Shown here: positions 24,610 to 33,552 of the stretch, one piece after another
Numbering within the stretch: position 1 is the first letter of the stretch
How the letters are laid out: every line of letters begins with the position of its first letter
Source of the DNA: Chloroflexi bacterium 44-23
GTDB taxonomy: Bacteria > Chloroflexota > Anaerolineae > Anaerolineales > Anaerolineaceae
Direction of reading: 5' to 3'
Length of the DNA: 64,000 nucleotides
NCBI GenBank assembly: GCA_001899005.1
Contig: MKUW01000006.1
Span: 1-64,000 of the forward strand
Made by a program: the position numbers and the translations under genes
The notes under the pieces: model-generated
Seen by the model: the letters and a program-made list of their open reading frames with translations, nothing else
What the model was told of the DNA's origin: nothing
The model's database searches: none

Positions 24610-26781
24610 ATGACCGACTACTTACCAAATTCAAGAATAGCATCCACAACCTGCCCTTTTTGTGGAGTGGGTTGTAATCTGGATTTACATATACAAGATG
24701 ATTTCATTTACAAAGTAACCTCGCCATTTACGTCGATCGTTAATCAAGGTAATTTGTGTGTCAAGGGACGCTTTGGCACAGATTTTATTTACAATAAAAA
24801 AAGGATTACCACTCCATTAATACGCAAAATACCACAAAGACCTGGCGCACGAACCCAAGCTTTCAATTTGGATGAATGGCGCCCCGTGAGCTGGGATGAA
24901 GCTCTGGAATTTGCAGCCGACCGTTTGGTTGAGATCTATCAGCGTGATGGCGGTGATGCCATGGCTGCTTATAGTTGTGCCAAAGCAACCAATGAGGACA
25001 ATTATTTGCTACAAAAATTAATTCGCTCCTTGTTTCGTACCAATAACATAGATCATTGCACCAGATTATGCCATGCTGGAAGTGTGGTTGCCCTGCAAAA
25101 GGCAATCGGTTCGGCTGCCATGTCCAACACCGCCTCCGAAGTGGTAAACAGCGACGTGTTCATCATCACCGGCTCGAATACAGCTGAAACGCATCCGATC
25201 ATTGCCATTCAAATGAAGAATGCAGTTAAAGAGCACGGTGCCAAGATTATTGTGGTTGACCCGCGCCGGGTGGAAATGGTAAATTATGCGACATTGTGGC
25301 TCCCTGAAAAACCAGGATCTGATGTAGCTGTCTTTTCTGGTATGGCACACGTAATTATTAAGGAAAATCTTTATGACAAAGAATTCATCGATGAGCGCAC
25401 CGAGTACTTCGAGGAATTTAAACAATCAATGGAAAAATTTACGCCAGAATATGTCGAATCTGTTTCTGGAGTAGACCGGCAACTGATTATTGATGCAGCC
25501 AGACTTTTTGCCAATGCGGAAAGAGGAGCTATTTACTGGGCGCTTGGCATCTCTCAATCGACACACGGGACAGATAACGCACACAGCCTTATCAACCTGG
25601 CATTGTTAACCGGCAATCTGGGACGTTTGGGAACTGGTCTAAACCCACTGCGTGGACAAAATAATGTTCAAGGAGCCTCCGACAGCGGCGCCATGCCCTG
25701 GCAGTATCCTGGTTATCAGGAAGTTGATAATGAGGATGTAGCGATTAAGTTTGAAAAAGCCTGGAATATTGAACCCGGAGGACTTAATCGTCAACGCGGC
25801 TTAACAACCACAGAAATATTGTCCCATGTGCACCCTGGTGGTGTTCGCGCTCTTTATATCATGGGCGAAAACCCGATGATGTCTGAGCCAAACCTGAACC
25901 TCGCTCACAAACATATGCAGCAATTAGAACTGTTGATCGCGCAGGATCTTTTCATCAATGAATCCGGATCTTATGCAGATGTATTTCTCCCGGCTGTAAC
26001 TTTTGCTGAAAAGGACGGTACCTTCACAAACACGGACAGGCGTGTGCAAATTGTTCGCCAGGCTATCCAACCCCGCGGAAATTCACGGCCTGATTGGAAA
26101 ATAATCTGCGATCTCGCACAACGTATCGAGAAAAGGCTGAAACCTAAAAATACAGCAATTTGGGATTACCAGCACCCTTCTGAAATTTTGGCAGAAATGG
26201 GCAATCTGGTGCCTTCCTATAAAGGTGTAAAGTATGAGCGAATCCAAGAAATAGGTTTGCAAACGCCTGTGCTTGATGACAATCACCCCGGAACACCTTT
26301 TTTGTATAAAGATAGTTTCCCAATCGGTAAGGCTAAGTTTTTTGGCTTGAATTATTATCCAATCGATGAACCACCAAATGAAGAATTTCCTCTAATTCTG
26401 AACACAGGACGAGTATTGGAACACTGGCACGGTGGCACGTTGACTCGTCATTCCTGGATGGATGACTTATATCCTGAAGCTCTGGTTGAAATTAACCCCC
26501 TGGATGCCGGCTGGCAGGAGATTCGTACCAGCGATGCGATCAAAGTGACATCACGAAGAGGAGAAGTCGTTTTGCGTGCGATAGTGACCGAAAAGACAAT
26601 TCCGGGGGTGGTATTCATACCCTTCCACTTCGCTGAAGCTGCTGCAAATCTATTAACCAATGATGCGTTGGACCCTGAAGCGAAAATTCCAGAGTTCAAA
26701 GCTTGTGCGGTCAAAATTGAGAAGGTTTCATTGGAAGATTTACCTGCTAGAGATAATTATCAGCTACGCGGAAGATATTAA
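24610..26781 (+). CDS. fdhA: formate dehydrogenase catalytic subunit (Mo/W-bisMGD, Cys type)
   Basis: Cytoplasmic molybdopterin oxidoreductase of 723 residues, no Tat signal. The N-terminal [4Fe-4S] ligands are Cys15, Cys18, Cys22 and Cys50. The metal-ligand motif is CTRLCHAGSV with Cys154-His155, so this is a Cys, not selenocysteine, enzyme. Cofactor-binding segments include ITGSNTAETHP, VVDPRR, QNNVQGASDSGAMP, IMGENPMMSEPN and the C-terminal NTGRVLEHWHGGTLTRHSW, TSRRGEVVLRA and IPFHFAEAAANLLTND. It oxidises formate to CO2 or the reverse. FdhD, the diaphorase and the ferredoxin are encoded upstream. Confidence 0.94.
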   Translation: MTDYLPNSRIASTTCPFCGVGCNLDLHIQDDFIYKVTSPFTSIVNQGNLCVKGRFGTDFIYNKKRITTPLIRKIPQRPGARTQAFNLDEWRPVSWDEALEFAADRLVEIYQRDGGDAMAAYSCAKATNEDNYLLQKLIRSLFRTNNIDHCTRLCHAGSVVALQKAIGSAAMSNTASEVVNSDVFIITGSNTAETHPIIAIQMKNAVKEHGAKIIVVDPRRVEMVNYATLWLPEKPGSDVAVFSGMAHVIIKENLYDKEFIDERTEYFEEFKQSMEKFTPEYVESVSGVDRQLIIDAARLFANAERGAIYWALGISQSTHGTDNAHSLINLALLTGNLGRLGTGLNPLRGQNNVQGASDSGAMPWQYPGYQEVDNEDVAIKFEKAWNIEPGGLNRQRGLTTTEILSHVHPGGVRALYIMGENPMMSEPNLNLAHKHMQQLELLIAQDLFINESGSYADVFLPAVTFAEKDGTFTNTDRRVQIVRQAIQPRGNSRPDWKIICDLAQRIEKRLKPKNTAIWDYQHPSEILAEMGNLVPSYKGVKYERIQEIGLQTPVLDDNHPGTPFLYKDSFPIGKAKFFGLNYYPIDEPPNEEFPLILNTGRVLEHWHGGTLTRHSWMDDLYPEALVEINPLDAGWQEIRTSDAIKVTSRRGEVVLRAIVTEKTIPGVVFIPFHFAEAAANLLTNDALDPEAKIPEFKACAVKIEKVSLEDLPARDNYQLRGRY

Positions 26782-27026
26782 ACCGAAACCATTCAGGCTG
26801 CATAAAATTAGCCCGGGAATTTATTCAAACTAAATGCGCTTCAATCAATTATTTGTTAATAACAACCGCTATTATTAGTTGCCAGCAAATCAATTCCCTT
26901 CTCATTTAACCTATCTATTTTTCATAGATTGGATTAACATAAAGTATGGCAAAAAAACTCAGGGCAGATCAATTTACCTTGTATGTAGCCAATTTACAGG
27001 TCCACAGAGAGGTATAAAAGAGAGAA

Positions 27027-28472
27027 ATGCCAATTCTTACCCCTGGACGCCGTTGGCAGCCTGTCTATTATCCATTTCACAAGCAATCTTTTTTCAAGAA
27101 CTTCTTAATCAAGATTGAGATGCTTTATAAAGGTCCACTATGGGGCTGCCGTCAATGTGGAAACTGTCTTTTGCAGGAAACTGCATTTATCTGCCCTATG
27201 GAGTGCCCCAAAGGTTTGCGCAATGGCCCCTGCGGCGGATCAACTCCGGAACATTGCTATGTGGATTCAACCCGCCCCTGCATTTGGTTTAAAATTTACC
27301 AGCGGGCTTTTAAGCTGGACCGCCAGGAATTGCTGATGGAGGTTCTGCCACCTCTTGATTGGGATTTGGTAGCCAGCGAACAAATTGGTGGTTTAATAAA
27401 ACAAGTCAAGAAAAACGGTACGAGAAAGGTCATCGCGGGTCTTATTTCAAAAGATGATGTCAGGCGAGAAGAAACATGGGCTGGCATCTTCCAACCAGTG
27501 CGACAGCCGGATTGGTGGCAGGGAGACTCTGACTATCATACACCTGGTTACAATGAACCGGTTTCAGAGCTGGAACGCAGACTGAAAGCGGGAGAGTTTG
27601 TTGTAACCGCAGAGGTTCAACCTCCTCAAACTGTATCGACCAATAGAATGAAAGATAACATCAATCTTCTCCGGCAATATGTGACAGCTGTCAATTTTAC
27701 CGACGGCGCGTCCGCCACTCCGCGCATGTCCTCTTGGGCTTGTTCTTCTCTGGCGCTTAAGAGCGGGATGGAACCGGTTCTGCAAATCGCTGCACGCGAT
27801 ACCACCCGGGTAGCGCTTCAGTCAGAAGCCCTCGGTGCCAGTGCGTTGGGGATCCGCAACATGCTCTGTCTGACAGGTGACAGTAACCAGCTTGCACTCC
27901 GACCACGCGGGCGAATGGATATTTATGACCTCGATTCAATTCAAATGCTTTGGATCCTTCGTCGTATGCGTGATGAAGGCAAGTACTTAGATGGACGAGA
28001 AATCAAATTTCCACCCAAGTTTTTTCTTGGAGCAGCCGCCTCACCTCACGCTTCCCGACCTGAATTTCAAGCCATTCGCGAGCATAAAAAAGTCAATGCT
28101 GGAGCACAATTCTTCCAAACCAATTTGGTGTTTGATATAGAATGTATTGAAATCTGGCTGAATGAACTATCTAAACGCAATTTTCTGGACAAGATATTTA
28201 TCTTGATTGGATTGTCTCCGTTGAAATCATTGAAAATGGCAAAATTTATGAAAGAAAAAGTCCCCGGTGTATTTATTCCTGATGCAATTTTGCATCGCAT
28301 GGCAGTTGCTGAAGAAGCTGGGAATGCCACCGAAGAAGGTGTACAAATCACACTGGAAATGATTGTAAATATCCGGAAAATGCAAGAAGTACATGGAATC
28401 CATATCATGACGGTAGGTTGGGAAGAAATCGTACCGCGTATCGTGAGTGAATCTGGCCTTTTGCTAAATTAG
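27027..28472 (+). CDS. metF: methylenetetrahydrofolate reductase with N-terminal MetV-like zinc/Fe-S domain
   Basis: A 481-residue fusion. Residues about 30-110 carry the Cys-rich domain otherwise found as MetV or at the MTHFR C terminus: GCRQCGNCLLQ, FICPMECPKGLRNGPCGG and a later CIW. Residues about 190-481 are a MetF TIM barrel with EVQPPQ, AVNFTDGASATPRMS, IAARDTTRVALQS, NMLCLTGD and GAQFFQTN. MetF interconverts methylene- and methyl-tetrahydrofolate. Its place between fdhA and focA ties formate to the folate C1 pool. Fhs and FolD are not in the window. The ATG at 27027 has only a weak GAGAG nearby, but the residues after it look family-like; Met32 is an alternative. Confidence 0.88.
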   Translation: MPILTPGRRWQPVYYPFHKQSFFKNFLIKIEMLYKGPLWGCRQCGNCLLQETAFICPMECPKGLRNGPCGGSTPEHCYVDSTRPCIWFKIYQRAFKLDRQELLMEVLPPLDWDLVASEQIGGLIKQVKKNGTRKVIAGLISKDDVRREETWAGIFQPVRQPDWWQGDSDYHTPGYNEPVSELERRLKAGEFVVTAEVQPPQTVSTNRMKDNINLLRQYVTAVNFTDGASATPRMSSWACSSLALKSGMEPVLQIAARDTTRVALQSEALGASALGIRNMLCLTGDSNQLALRPRGRMDIYDLDSIQMLWILRRMRDEGKYLDGREIKFPPKFFLGAAASPHASRPEFQAIREHKKVNAGAQFFQTNLVFDIECIEIWLNELSKRNFLDKIFILIGLSPLKSLKMAKFMKEKVPGVFIPDAILHRMAVAEEAGNATEEGVQITLEMIVNIRKMQEVHGIHIMTVGWEEIVPRIVSESGLLLN

Positions 28473-28513
28473 CTTTAAATCAACTACACTCTCAAAATGA
28501 TTCGGAGGATTAG

Positions 28514-29398
28514 ATGGAACAAGAAACCCAATTTGATTCAATTCTTCCCGCGGGAATTGCCAAAAAAGCCGAGGAAATCGGCGTACGTAAAGTCAAGACT
28601 GCTCCCATAAATGTTTTTTTGTTGGCCATTTTGGCTGGCGCGTTCATTGCATTAGGATCAGTTTTTTACACTACTGTGCTGGCAGGTTCCGCCGCTTTAC
28701 CTTATGGCATGGCACGCTTTTTAGGCGGACTCGCATTTTGCCTGGGTTTGATTCTGGTAGTATTGGCAGGAGCAGAACTGTTTACCGGCAACAACCTGAT
28801 TGTTATGGCCTGGGCCAGCAAAAGTGTTGGTTTCGCTGATCTTTTACAGAATTGGGGTATCGTCTTCTTAGGTAACTTCGTTGGTGCAATCGGTACGGCT
28901 GTGTTGATGTTGTTAACCAAACAATATACATTTGGATCCAGCACAGTGGGAGAAACCGCGTTGAAAATTGCCACAGCTAAGGTACATTTAGGCTTTGGAC
29001 AGGCAATTGTCCTGGGCATCTTGTGCAATAGTTTGGTATGCCTTGCTGTTTGGCTGACTTATGGCGCACGCAGTTCCACCGACAAAATCTTGGCAATCAT
29101 TTTCCCAATCTCTGCTTTTGTCGCAGCGGGCTTTGAGCACAGTGTTGCCAACATGTATCTGGTACCCTTCGGATTGCTCGTCCAGCAGTTTGATCCATCT
29201 TTTGTTGTCAGCTTAGGAGACAAAGTAAATCTAGCGGGTTTGACATGGGGTGCGTTTTTTCTGAAAAACCTATTACCCGTCACCATAGGTAATATTATTG
29301 GTGGTGCAGGATTGGTAGGTATAATCTATTGGGTCATTTATCTCCGTAGAAGCAAGCGTACTGAACAACCTTCAGAAACGCTCAGAAGCATACAATAG
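28514..29398 (+). CDS. focA: formate/nitrite transporter FocA family channel
   Basis: Pentameric formate channel protomer of 294 residues with six helices. Family motifs are GAFIALGSVFYTTVLAG (first helix and omega-loop region), AGAELFTGNNLIVMAW, LGNFVGAIGTAVLM, GILCNSLVCLAVWLTYGAR, GFEHSVANMYLVPFGL and KNLLPVTIGNIIGGA. The gate His lies in FEHSVAN and the omega-loop signature is FTGN. GGAGG lies 5-6 nt before the ATG. As the last gene of the formate cassette it should import or export formate. Confidence 0.93.
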   Translation: MEQETQFDSILPAGIAKKAEEIGVRKVKTAPINVFLLAILAGAFIALGSVFYTTVLAGSAALPYGMARFLGGLAFCLGLILVVLAGAELFTGNNLIVMAWASKSVGFADLLQNWGIVFLGNFVGAIGTAVLMLLTKQYTFGSSTVGETALKIATAKVHLGFGQAIVLGILCNSLVCLAVWLTYGARSSTDKILAIIFPISAFVAAGFEHSVANMYLVPFGLLVQQFDPSFVVSLGDKVNLAGLTWGAFFLKNLLPVTIGNIIGGAGLVGIIYWVIYLRRSKRTEQPSETLRSIQ

Positions 29399-29857
29399 TA
29401 AAAACCAGATCTTCCTTGCTAATGGGTTCACCTAAATAAATTTCAATAATCCTCATTCTGTAACATAGATCGATTGAGGGAAAGGTAATTGAAATTACAA
29501 GCTAGTTGTTGATTTTCGCCACTATTTAAGAAAAAATGCCTCAAAAACCTGGACTGTTTTTAATTAAATCCCGTTTTTTCGCTGCTGGTAGCCATGTCTT
29601 GACATTGGCTTACAAATTTGAATTTATAGGATTACTCAATTACTTTGTCTAGAATATTACGGGTTTATTTTAAGAATTAGGGACAGAGTTCTATTAGACG
29701 GGCAATTGCCAGCTTAGAACACTCTTCAACCCCGTTATAATGAAAACATACAAATAATGGATAAAGAAACCTAGTGGTTTAATTGCCAGAATTTAAAAAA
29801 TTCACGCTGATTTCTTAAAATCACGATATGGAGATTGATTGGAAAATATTTACAAAT
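29399..29857. other. 459-nt intergenic region, one orphan promoter-like pair
   Basis: No open frame of note on either strand. TTAGAA (29714-29719) and TATAAT (29736-29741) with a 16-nt spacer point along the + strand into the 3' side of a minus-strand gene, so any product would be a short or antisense RNA. No terminator hairpin with a T run was found after focA. Confidence 0.35.
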
Positions 29858-30043
29858 TTATTTGCTCTTAGACAGATTAGCCATCAAATCTAAGAACTCG
29901 ACCCATTCTTCATTGAAAAAATGGAGTGTTACATTATTCAGTTCTAAATGGTAGGTCGTTTCGCCATCTGGCTCTTCAGCTTGCCAAACCATATAATTTG
30001 CTGTCTCACACAATGTCTTTGTTTCAGGTTCATTTTTAGCCAT
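29858..30043 (-). CDS. small acidic hypothetical protein
   Basis: Protein of 61 residues preceded by a strong GAGGAG ribosome-binding site, 6-7 nt before the ATG. It has no membrane segment, a central beta-strand pattern (TTYHLELNNVTLHFFNEEW) and an Asp/Leu-rich helix at the end. I do not recognise a family. It lies 22 nt downstream of the AI-2E-type permease gene on the same strand and is probably co-transcribed. Confidence 0.65.
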   Translation of the reverse strand: MAKNEPETKTLCETANYMVWQAEEPDGETTYHLELNNVTLHFFNEEWVEFLDLMANLSKSK

Positions 30044-30065
30044 TAATTGCTCCTCTTCTAGTAAT

Positions 30066-31319
30066 TTAAATATCTTTTTTATCAGAGTATCTTTTCTTCA
30101 CAATCACCCATGTTGAAAGGAACCATGTCCGAAATCTTTTCATAAGAGTAATTATACCTTTCATCCAGTTTGGCGTGATGGGTTCACTTGGTATCCTATT
30201 CTTAATTTCTGACCAGGGGTCCAAATCAAACATTTTATGATAAATATATTGGGCGAACAGTTGTCCTGTAGCCAGCACAGGTGCCGAGAGAATCACACCA
30301 ATAATGCCAAAAATTCTCCCAAATACAATTGCTGCAATCATTACAGCTGCCGGATGAACTCTTAATGCCTCACCCATCAATCTTGGAACGACGAGATTAT
30401 CTAAAATCACGTCTGTAAGCCAGGCGCAACCAATGACGATAAGCGCATATGGAAATTGAGCCAGCCCGAAAATAGTACTATCCTGGAATAAAACCACCAG
30501 ACCGTAAGTTGTCCATGCGATCACCGGGCCAATATATGGGACGAAGCGAGCAAGGCCAGCAATAAGAGCCAGGCCAAAGAAAAAGCTCACATTTAATGAC
30601 CCCAGCAATATCGAATAAATGGCTATCGTCAGCAAAATTATTGTCAGCTGACCGCGCAAAAAGGCATTCCAAATTCTTCCCAATTCAATCCCCATATTAG
30701 CGATGTCATCATTGTAGCCGGGAATGTTTATGTGAAATATTTTGCCTGGTGTCCCCTTCGATTCTGACAGAATAAAGTACGATATCAATAAAGAAAAAAA
30801 GGTCCAGCCAATCGTTGATGCAGTGCCAGCAGCCAATGAACCGACAATTGTTCCCAACCTGCCAATAATCGGCTGTACCAAACCGAGAATTTGATTTCCC
30901 CATTGGGCAAGGTCAAATTGTTGAAGACTGATCTCGAATGTACCTAACTTAAACTCAAGGTGAGACAAATCTTCAAGATATTGCGGAAGATTCTTAATTT
31001 CAGTCTGGATAAATTTAATTAAACTTGACAATTGCCCAAATATTGCAAAGCCACCTAGTGTGATTAAACCAATCAAAATAATAAACAATATCAGGAATAT
31101 TATTGTGACAGAGATTCTCCAGGATAATTTCAAATGCTTTTTCAAGAATGTGGCAATTGGATTAAATAAATATGCCAACATGAAAGATATGGTCAATGGC
31201 ACAAAAACCGAATTGAAACGAAAAAGCACCAATGCAAAAATAGCGGTGATTACCAACGCAACAACCAATTTGGTAGTATTCGACCAAGGGGGAGAGTTGC
31301 CTTCTGTTTTTTCTGCCAT
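30066..31319 (-). CDS. AI-2E/PerM family permease
   Basis: Membrane protein of 417 residues with the AI-2E transporter (formerly DUF20) profile. It has two N-terminal helices (VVALVITAIFALVLF and SFMLAYLFNPIATFL), a long soluble segment (about 95-160) with amphipathic helices, then RIWNAFLRGQLTIILLTIAIYSILL, GLARFVPYIGPVIAW and VVPRLMGEALRVHPAAVMIAAIVFGRIFGIIGVILSAPVLA. The family includes exporters of signals or ions; the substrate is unknown. The Shine-Dalgarno site is unclear. A terminator of the preceding FHA gene lies 44 nt upstream. Confidence 0.88.
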   Translation of the reverse strand: MAEKTEGNSPPWSNTTKLVVALVITAIFALVLFRFNSVFVPLTISFMLAYLFNPIATFLKKHLKLSWRISVTIIFLILFIILIGLITLGGFAIFGQLSSLIKFIQTEIKNLPQYLEDLSHLEFKLGTFEISLQQFDLAQWGNQILGLVQPIIGRLGTIVGSLAAGTASTIGWTFFSLLISYFILSESKGTPGKIFHINIPGYNDDIANMGIELGRIWNAFLRGQLTIILLTIAIYSILLGSLNVSFFFGLALIAGLARFVPYIGPVIAWTTYGLVVLFQDSTIFGLAQFPYALIVIGCAWLTDVILDNLVVPRLMGEALRVHPAAVMIAAIVFGRIFGIIGVILSAPVLATGQLFAQYIYHKMFDLDPWSEIKNRIPSEPITPNWMKGIITLMKRFRTWFLSTWVIVKKRYSDKKDI

Positions 31320-31352
31320 AGTTTTAATCTATATTTTAACAACAACTTATAG

Positions 31353-31386
31353 GAAAAACAACAAAGCTCCCTGGATAAGGAGCTTT
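31353..31386 (-). terminator. rho-independent terminator of the FHA gene
   Basis: A perfect 8-bp stem AAAGCTCC/GGAGCTTT (31363-31370 with 31379-31386) with an 8-nt loop is followed on the minus strand by GTTGTTTTT. It separates the FHA gene from the permease gene. Confidence 0.8.
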
Positions 31387-31411
31387 GCACAATTTCATGG
31401 ACGCAGCAGTT

Positions 31412-32104
31412 TTATGGGCAAGTAGCCGGCCCAAACAATGAATTCATCAATCCTGGTGCAATATTACAGTATAAATTCATCGAATCGATGATTAATAACA
31501 CTGCAACGCAAGCGCAAATCACGAAGAGGATTAATACGAGAATAATAATCCAGGTTTTACTTTTTTTCTTGGGCGGACCGCTAGGAGGCACTGGAGGGCG
31601 GCTTGGAGATGGAGGTACTTGACCGGCAAATGGAGGCGCAGGAGCGACAGGTGGAACCGACTGCATCGGAGCCATAGGAGGTGTAGGTGCAGGAACTGGA
31701 GTCTCTGAATAAGCGGGATAGTTCGGTGGAGATTGTACATTCACAAATGTTTGTTCTCCAGTAGATGAAGGCATAGCAACTCGGGTTGCATCCGGATCAA
31801 CTTCTTTAACCTCAAAAAGTAATGTTGTCGTATCACCTAATGCAATTTCCTCACCAGGAACCAACACATGTGGGCCAGTGATCCTTTGCCCGTTCACAAA
31901 AGTGCCATTGGTCGAACCCAAATCTTCAATGACAAAACCCGAACCCTGAACATAAATTTTTGCATGGCGACGAGATACTTCAGTATCATTAATGACAATT
32001 TCACAGCCTAAATCACGTCCAATATACATTTCTGTGAGATCAATCGGGAATGTTTGCCCAGGATTCGCGCCTTTGCGTATGACTAATTGGTAATTGGAAC
32101 TCAT
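31412..32104 (-). CDS. membrane-anchored FHA-domain protein
   Basis: Protein of 230 residues. The N-terminal FHA domain (about 5-95) has the phosphothreonine-binding residues in YIGRDLGCEIVINDTEVSRRH and GSTNGTFVNG. A Pro-rich linker with repeated PPxAPxPP (about 110-185) follows, then one membrane helix (TWIIILVLILFVICACVAVLL) and a short tail with two Cys. It should sit in the membrane with the FHA domain in the cytoplasm and read Ser/Thr kinase output. A kinase of that type is encoded at 55.5 kb, but no direct link is shown. Confidence 0.88.
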   Translation of the reverse strand: MSSNYQLVIRKGANPGQTFPIDLTEMYIGRDLGCEIVINDTEVSRRHAKIYVQGSGFVIEDLGSTNGTFVNGQRITGPHVLVPGEEIALGDTTTLLFEVKEVDPDATRVAMPSSTGEQTFVNVQSPPNYPAYSETPVPAPTPPMAPMQSVPPVAPAPPFAGQVPPSPSRPPVPPSGPPKKKSKTWIIILVLILFVICACVAVLLIIDSMNLYCNIAPGLMNSLFGPATCP

Positions 32105-32171
32105 CTTTTCCTCCAGTGTAGTGATTACTTTTCACAAGTTTACAAATGTTCTCTCTCAATGTCAACTATTT

Positions 32172-33071
32172 TTAATCAGAAAAACCCGGCATCATTTTTT
32201 GTAATTGGCGATACCCTATCACATGTATACCCTGCTGTCTAATAAATGCTCGCAATGCTTCATTGTTGAATACTTCATAATCGCCAACCCGAGCCAGCCA
32301 ATCCGGAGAAATTCGTCTAATTTCAGGGGTGTCAATTGCAGGATGAATGATGAAGTGCGTTAAACCGGATGGTAAGTCCTTGAAAATTGCTTTAGCCATG
32401 TCAAGACGTATACTCGAATCGTCTAACGGCATTGACCGAATATGATCAAATAACGGGATTCCCATATCTTCTAAATTCGTCACCAACTCAGTGGCAATTA
32501 TTGCAGAATCAGAGTCCAGACCTGTAGCCATCCAACCTTCTGTATCGAGGCGGAAAATCATAAGCGCAAGCTTGTTCGTTATAGCTAATTCAATATAAGT
32601 TTGCATCAATTTCGGATGGGCAACGGTACCCATATGGGTATCTATATGTGATGGTAAAAATCCCCCTTCACTCATTCGCGCAATTTGCATTGCCAATTCG
32701 ACATTTGCGAAATCAGGCTCAATGTTTGCCTGTGCCTCCTTCGAAGTAGCAAAAAAATACCCTTCATTGTCTATCATTCCGCTTGCCGGGTCTCTGGTGG
32801 ATATAGGACCCCAACGATATTCGCTCCATTCACTGGTAAGGGTTAAATGAACACCTAAATCAATTTGCGGAAATTTCCTGGTTATCTTTTTAGCTGCCAG
32901 AAACCAGGGACAGGGCACCATAACTGCGCCAGAAGATACGATACCTGTTTCATGAAGTTCTTCAAAGGCAGCCACTGATGCCTGACACATGCCGATATCG
33001 TCACAATGAATAACTACAACACGGTCTTCATCTAAAAGCCCGAGTCGCTTCAACACCGGGTTTGGTCGCAT
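32172..33071 (-). CDS. ChbG/HpnK-family (YdjC) carbohydrate deacetylase
   Basis: Metal-dependent deacetylase-like enzyme of 299 residues. The catalytic and metal-binding motifs are VIHCDDIGMC (Asp-Asp pair, about 20-29) and HLTLTSEW, SHIDTHMGTVAHP, and a late HFIIHPAID. The family removes acetyl groups from N-acetylated oligosaccharides or acts on hopanoid precursors; the substrate here is unknown. GGAGGT lies 7 nt before the ATG. The 6S-like RNA is encoded just upstream on the same strand. Confidence 0.87.
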   Translation of the reverse strand: MRPNPVLKRLGLLDEDRVVVIHCDDIGMCQASVAAFEELHETGIVSSGAVMVPCPWFLAAKKITRKFPQIDLGVHLTLTSEWSEYRWGPISTRDPASGMIDNEGYFFATSKEAQANIEPDFANVELAMQIARMSEGGFLPSHIDTHMGTVAHPKLMQTYIELAITNKLALMIFRLDTEGWMATGLDSDSAIIATELVTNLEDMGIPLFDHIRSMPLDDSSIRLDMAKAIFKDLPSGLTHFIIHPAIDTPEIRRISPDWLARVGDYEVFNNEALRAFIRQQGIHVIGYRQLQKMMPGFSD

Positions 33072-33137
33072 AATTTACCTCCATTCGTTACCCCTATTAT
33101 ATAGGAATGGAATATTGTAGATTATGGATTTTAAGAA

Positions 33138-33313
33138 ACAAAAACCCCACCATGCCGTGTGCTGCGAAGTTTTGAACCTGCAAACGCAGGTAGGTGCCCG
33201 CTTCAGAGTTTTCGCCTTGGCCGAAGCCTATCGCGTACGCCCTAAAATTCTGGGCTCCATTTTGGAAGTGTTGGCTCAAAACCGAATGTGCTGCATCACG
33301 TACATAGCAGGGT
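33138..33313 (-). ncRNA. ssrS: probable 6S RNA
   Basis: The minus strand gives a ~176-nt rod. The two ends pair over 11 bp with wobbles (CCCTGCTATGT with GCATGGTGGGG), extended by CGTG/CACG and TGC/GCA. A second helix pairs TTTTGAGCC with GGTTCAAAA, and the internal hairpin ACCTGCGTTTGCAGGT lies on the 3' side, as in 6S RNAs. The apex contains GGCTTCGGCC. T-rich sequence follows the 3' end. This architecture mimics an open promoter and binds the housekeeping RNA polymerase. No covariance search was possible. An ORF can be read on the other strand but lacks protein-like features. Confidence 0.65.
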
Positions 33314-33319
33314 ATATAT

Positions 33320-33348
33320 CTTATACCATAAGTTAATTGACTTGACCA
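33320..33348 (-). promoter_or_regulatory. promoter of the 6S-like RNA
   Basis: The minus strand has TGGTATAAG (extended -10, 33320-33328) with TGGTCA as a weak -35 about 17 nt further upstream. The predicted start, near 33313-33315, agrees with the 5' end of the paired rod. Confidence 0.5.
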
Positions 33349-33498
33349 GCTTGGCCATTATATATAACTCACCATTTTTGGAGTCAAGATGGATCACAAT
33401 CTTAACATAAAGCAAGTCATTTTCTTCTAACCAATCATTTCGCAGCATCAATTTTTAATCATATAAACCGATTTTTTGGTATGTATAGGCAGGCGTGC

Positions 33499-33527
33499 TT
33501 GACCCAGCAAATGAGCATTCGTATACT
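33499..33527 (+). promoter_or_regulatory. promoter of the copper chaperone gene
   Basis: TTGACC (33499-33504) and TATACT (33522-33527) have an ideal 17-nt spacer. The ATG at 33553 follows with AAAGGA as its ribosome-binding site. Confidence 0.7.
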
Positions 33528-33552
33528 TACTTGACACTTCAAAGGATAGAAA

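Noticed and set aside
24610..26781. Selenocysteine in formate dehydrogenase
   Set aside because: The codon at the metal-ligand position encodes Cys (CTRLCHAGSV) and there is no in-frame TGA.
33124..33336. 70-codon + strand frame
   Set aside because: It is antisense to the 6S-like rod RNA, lacks a ribosome-binding site and has no protein-like composition.
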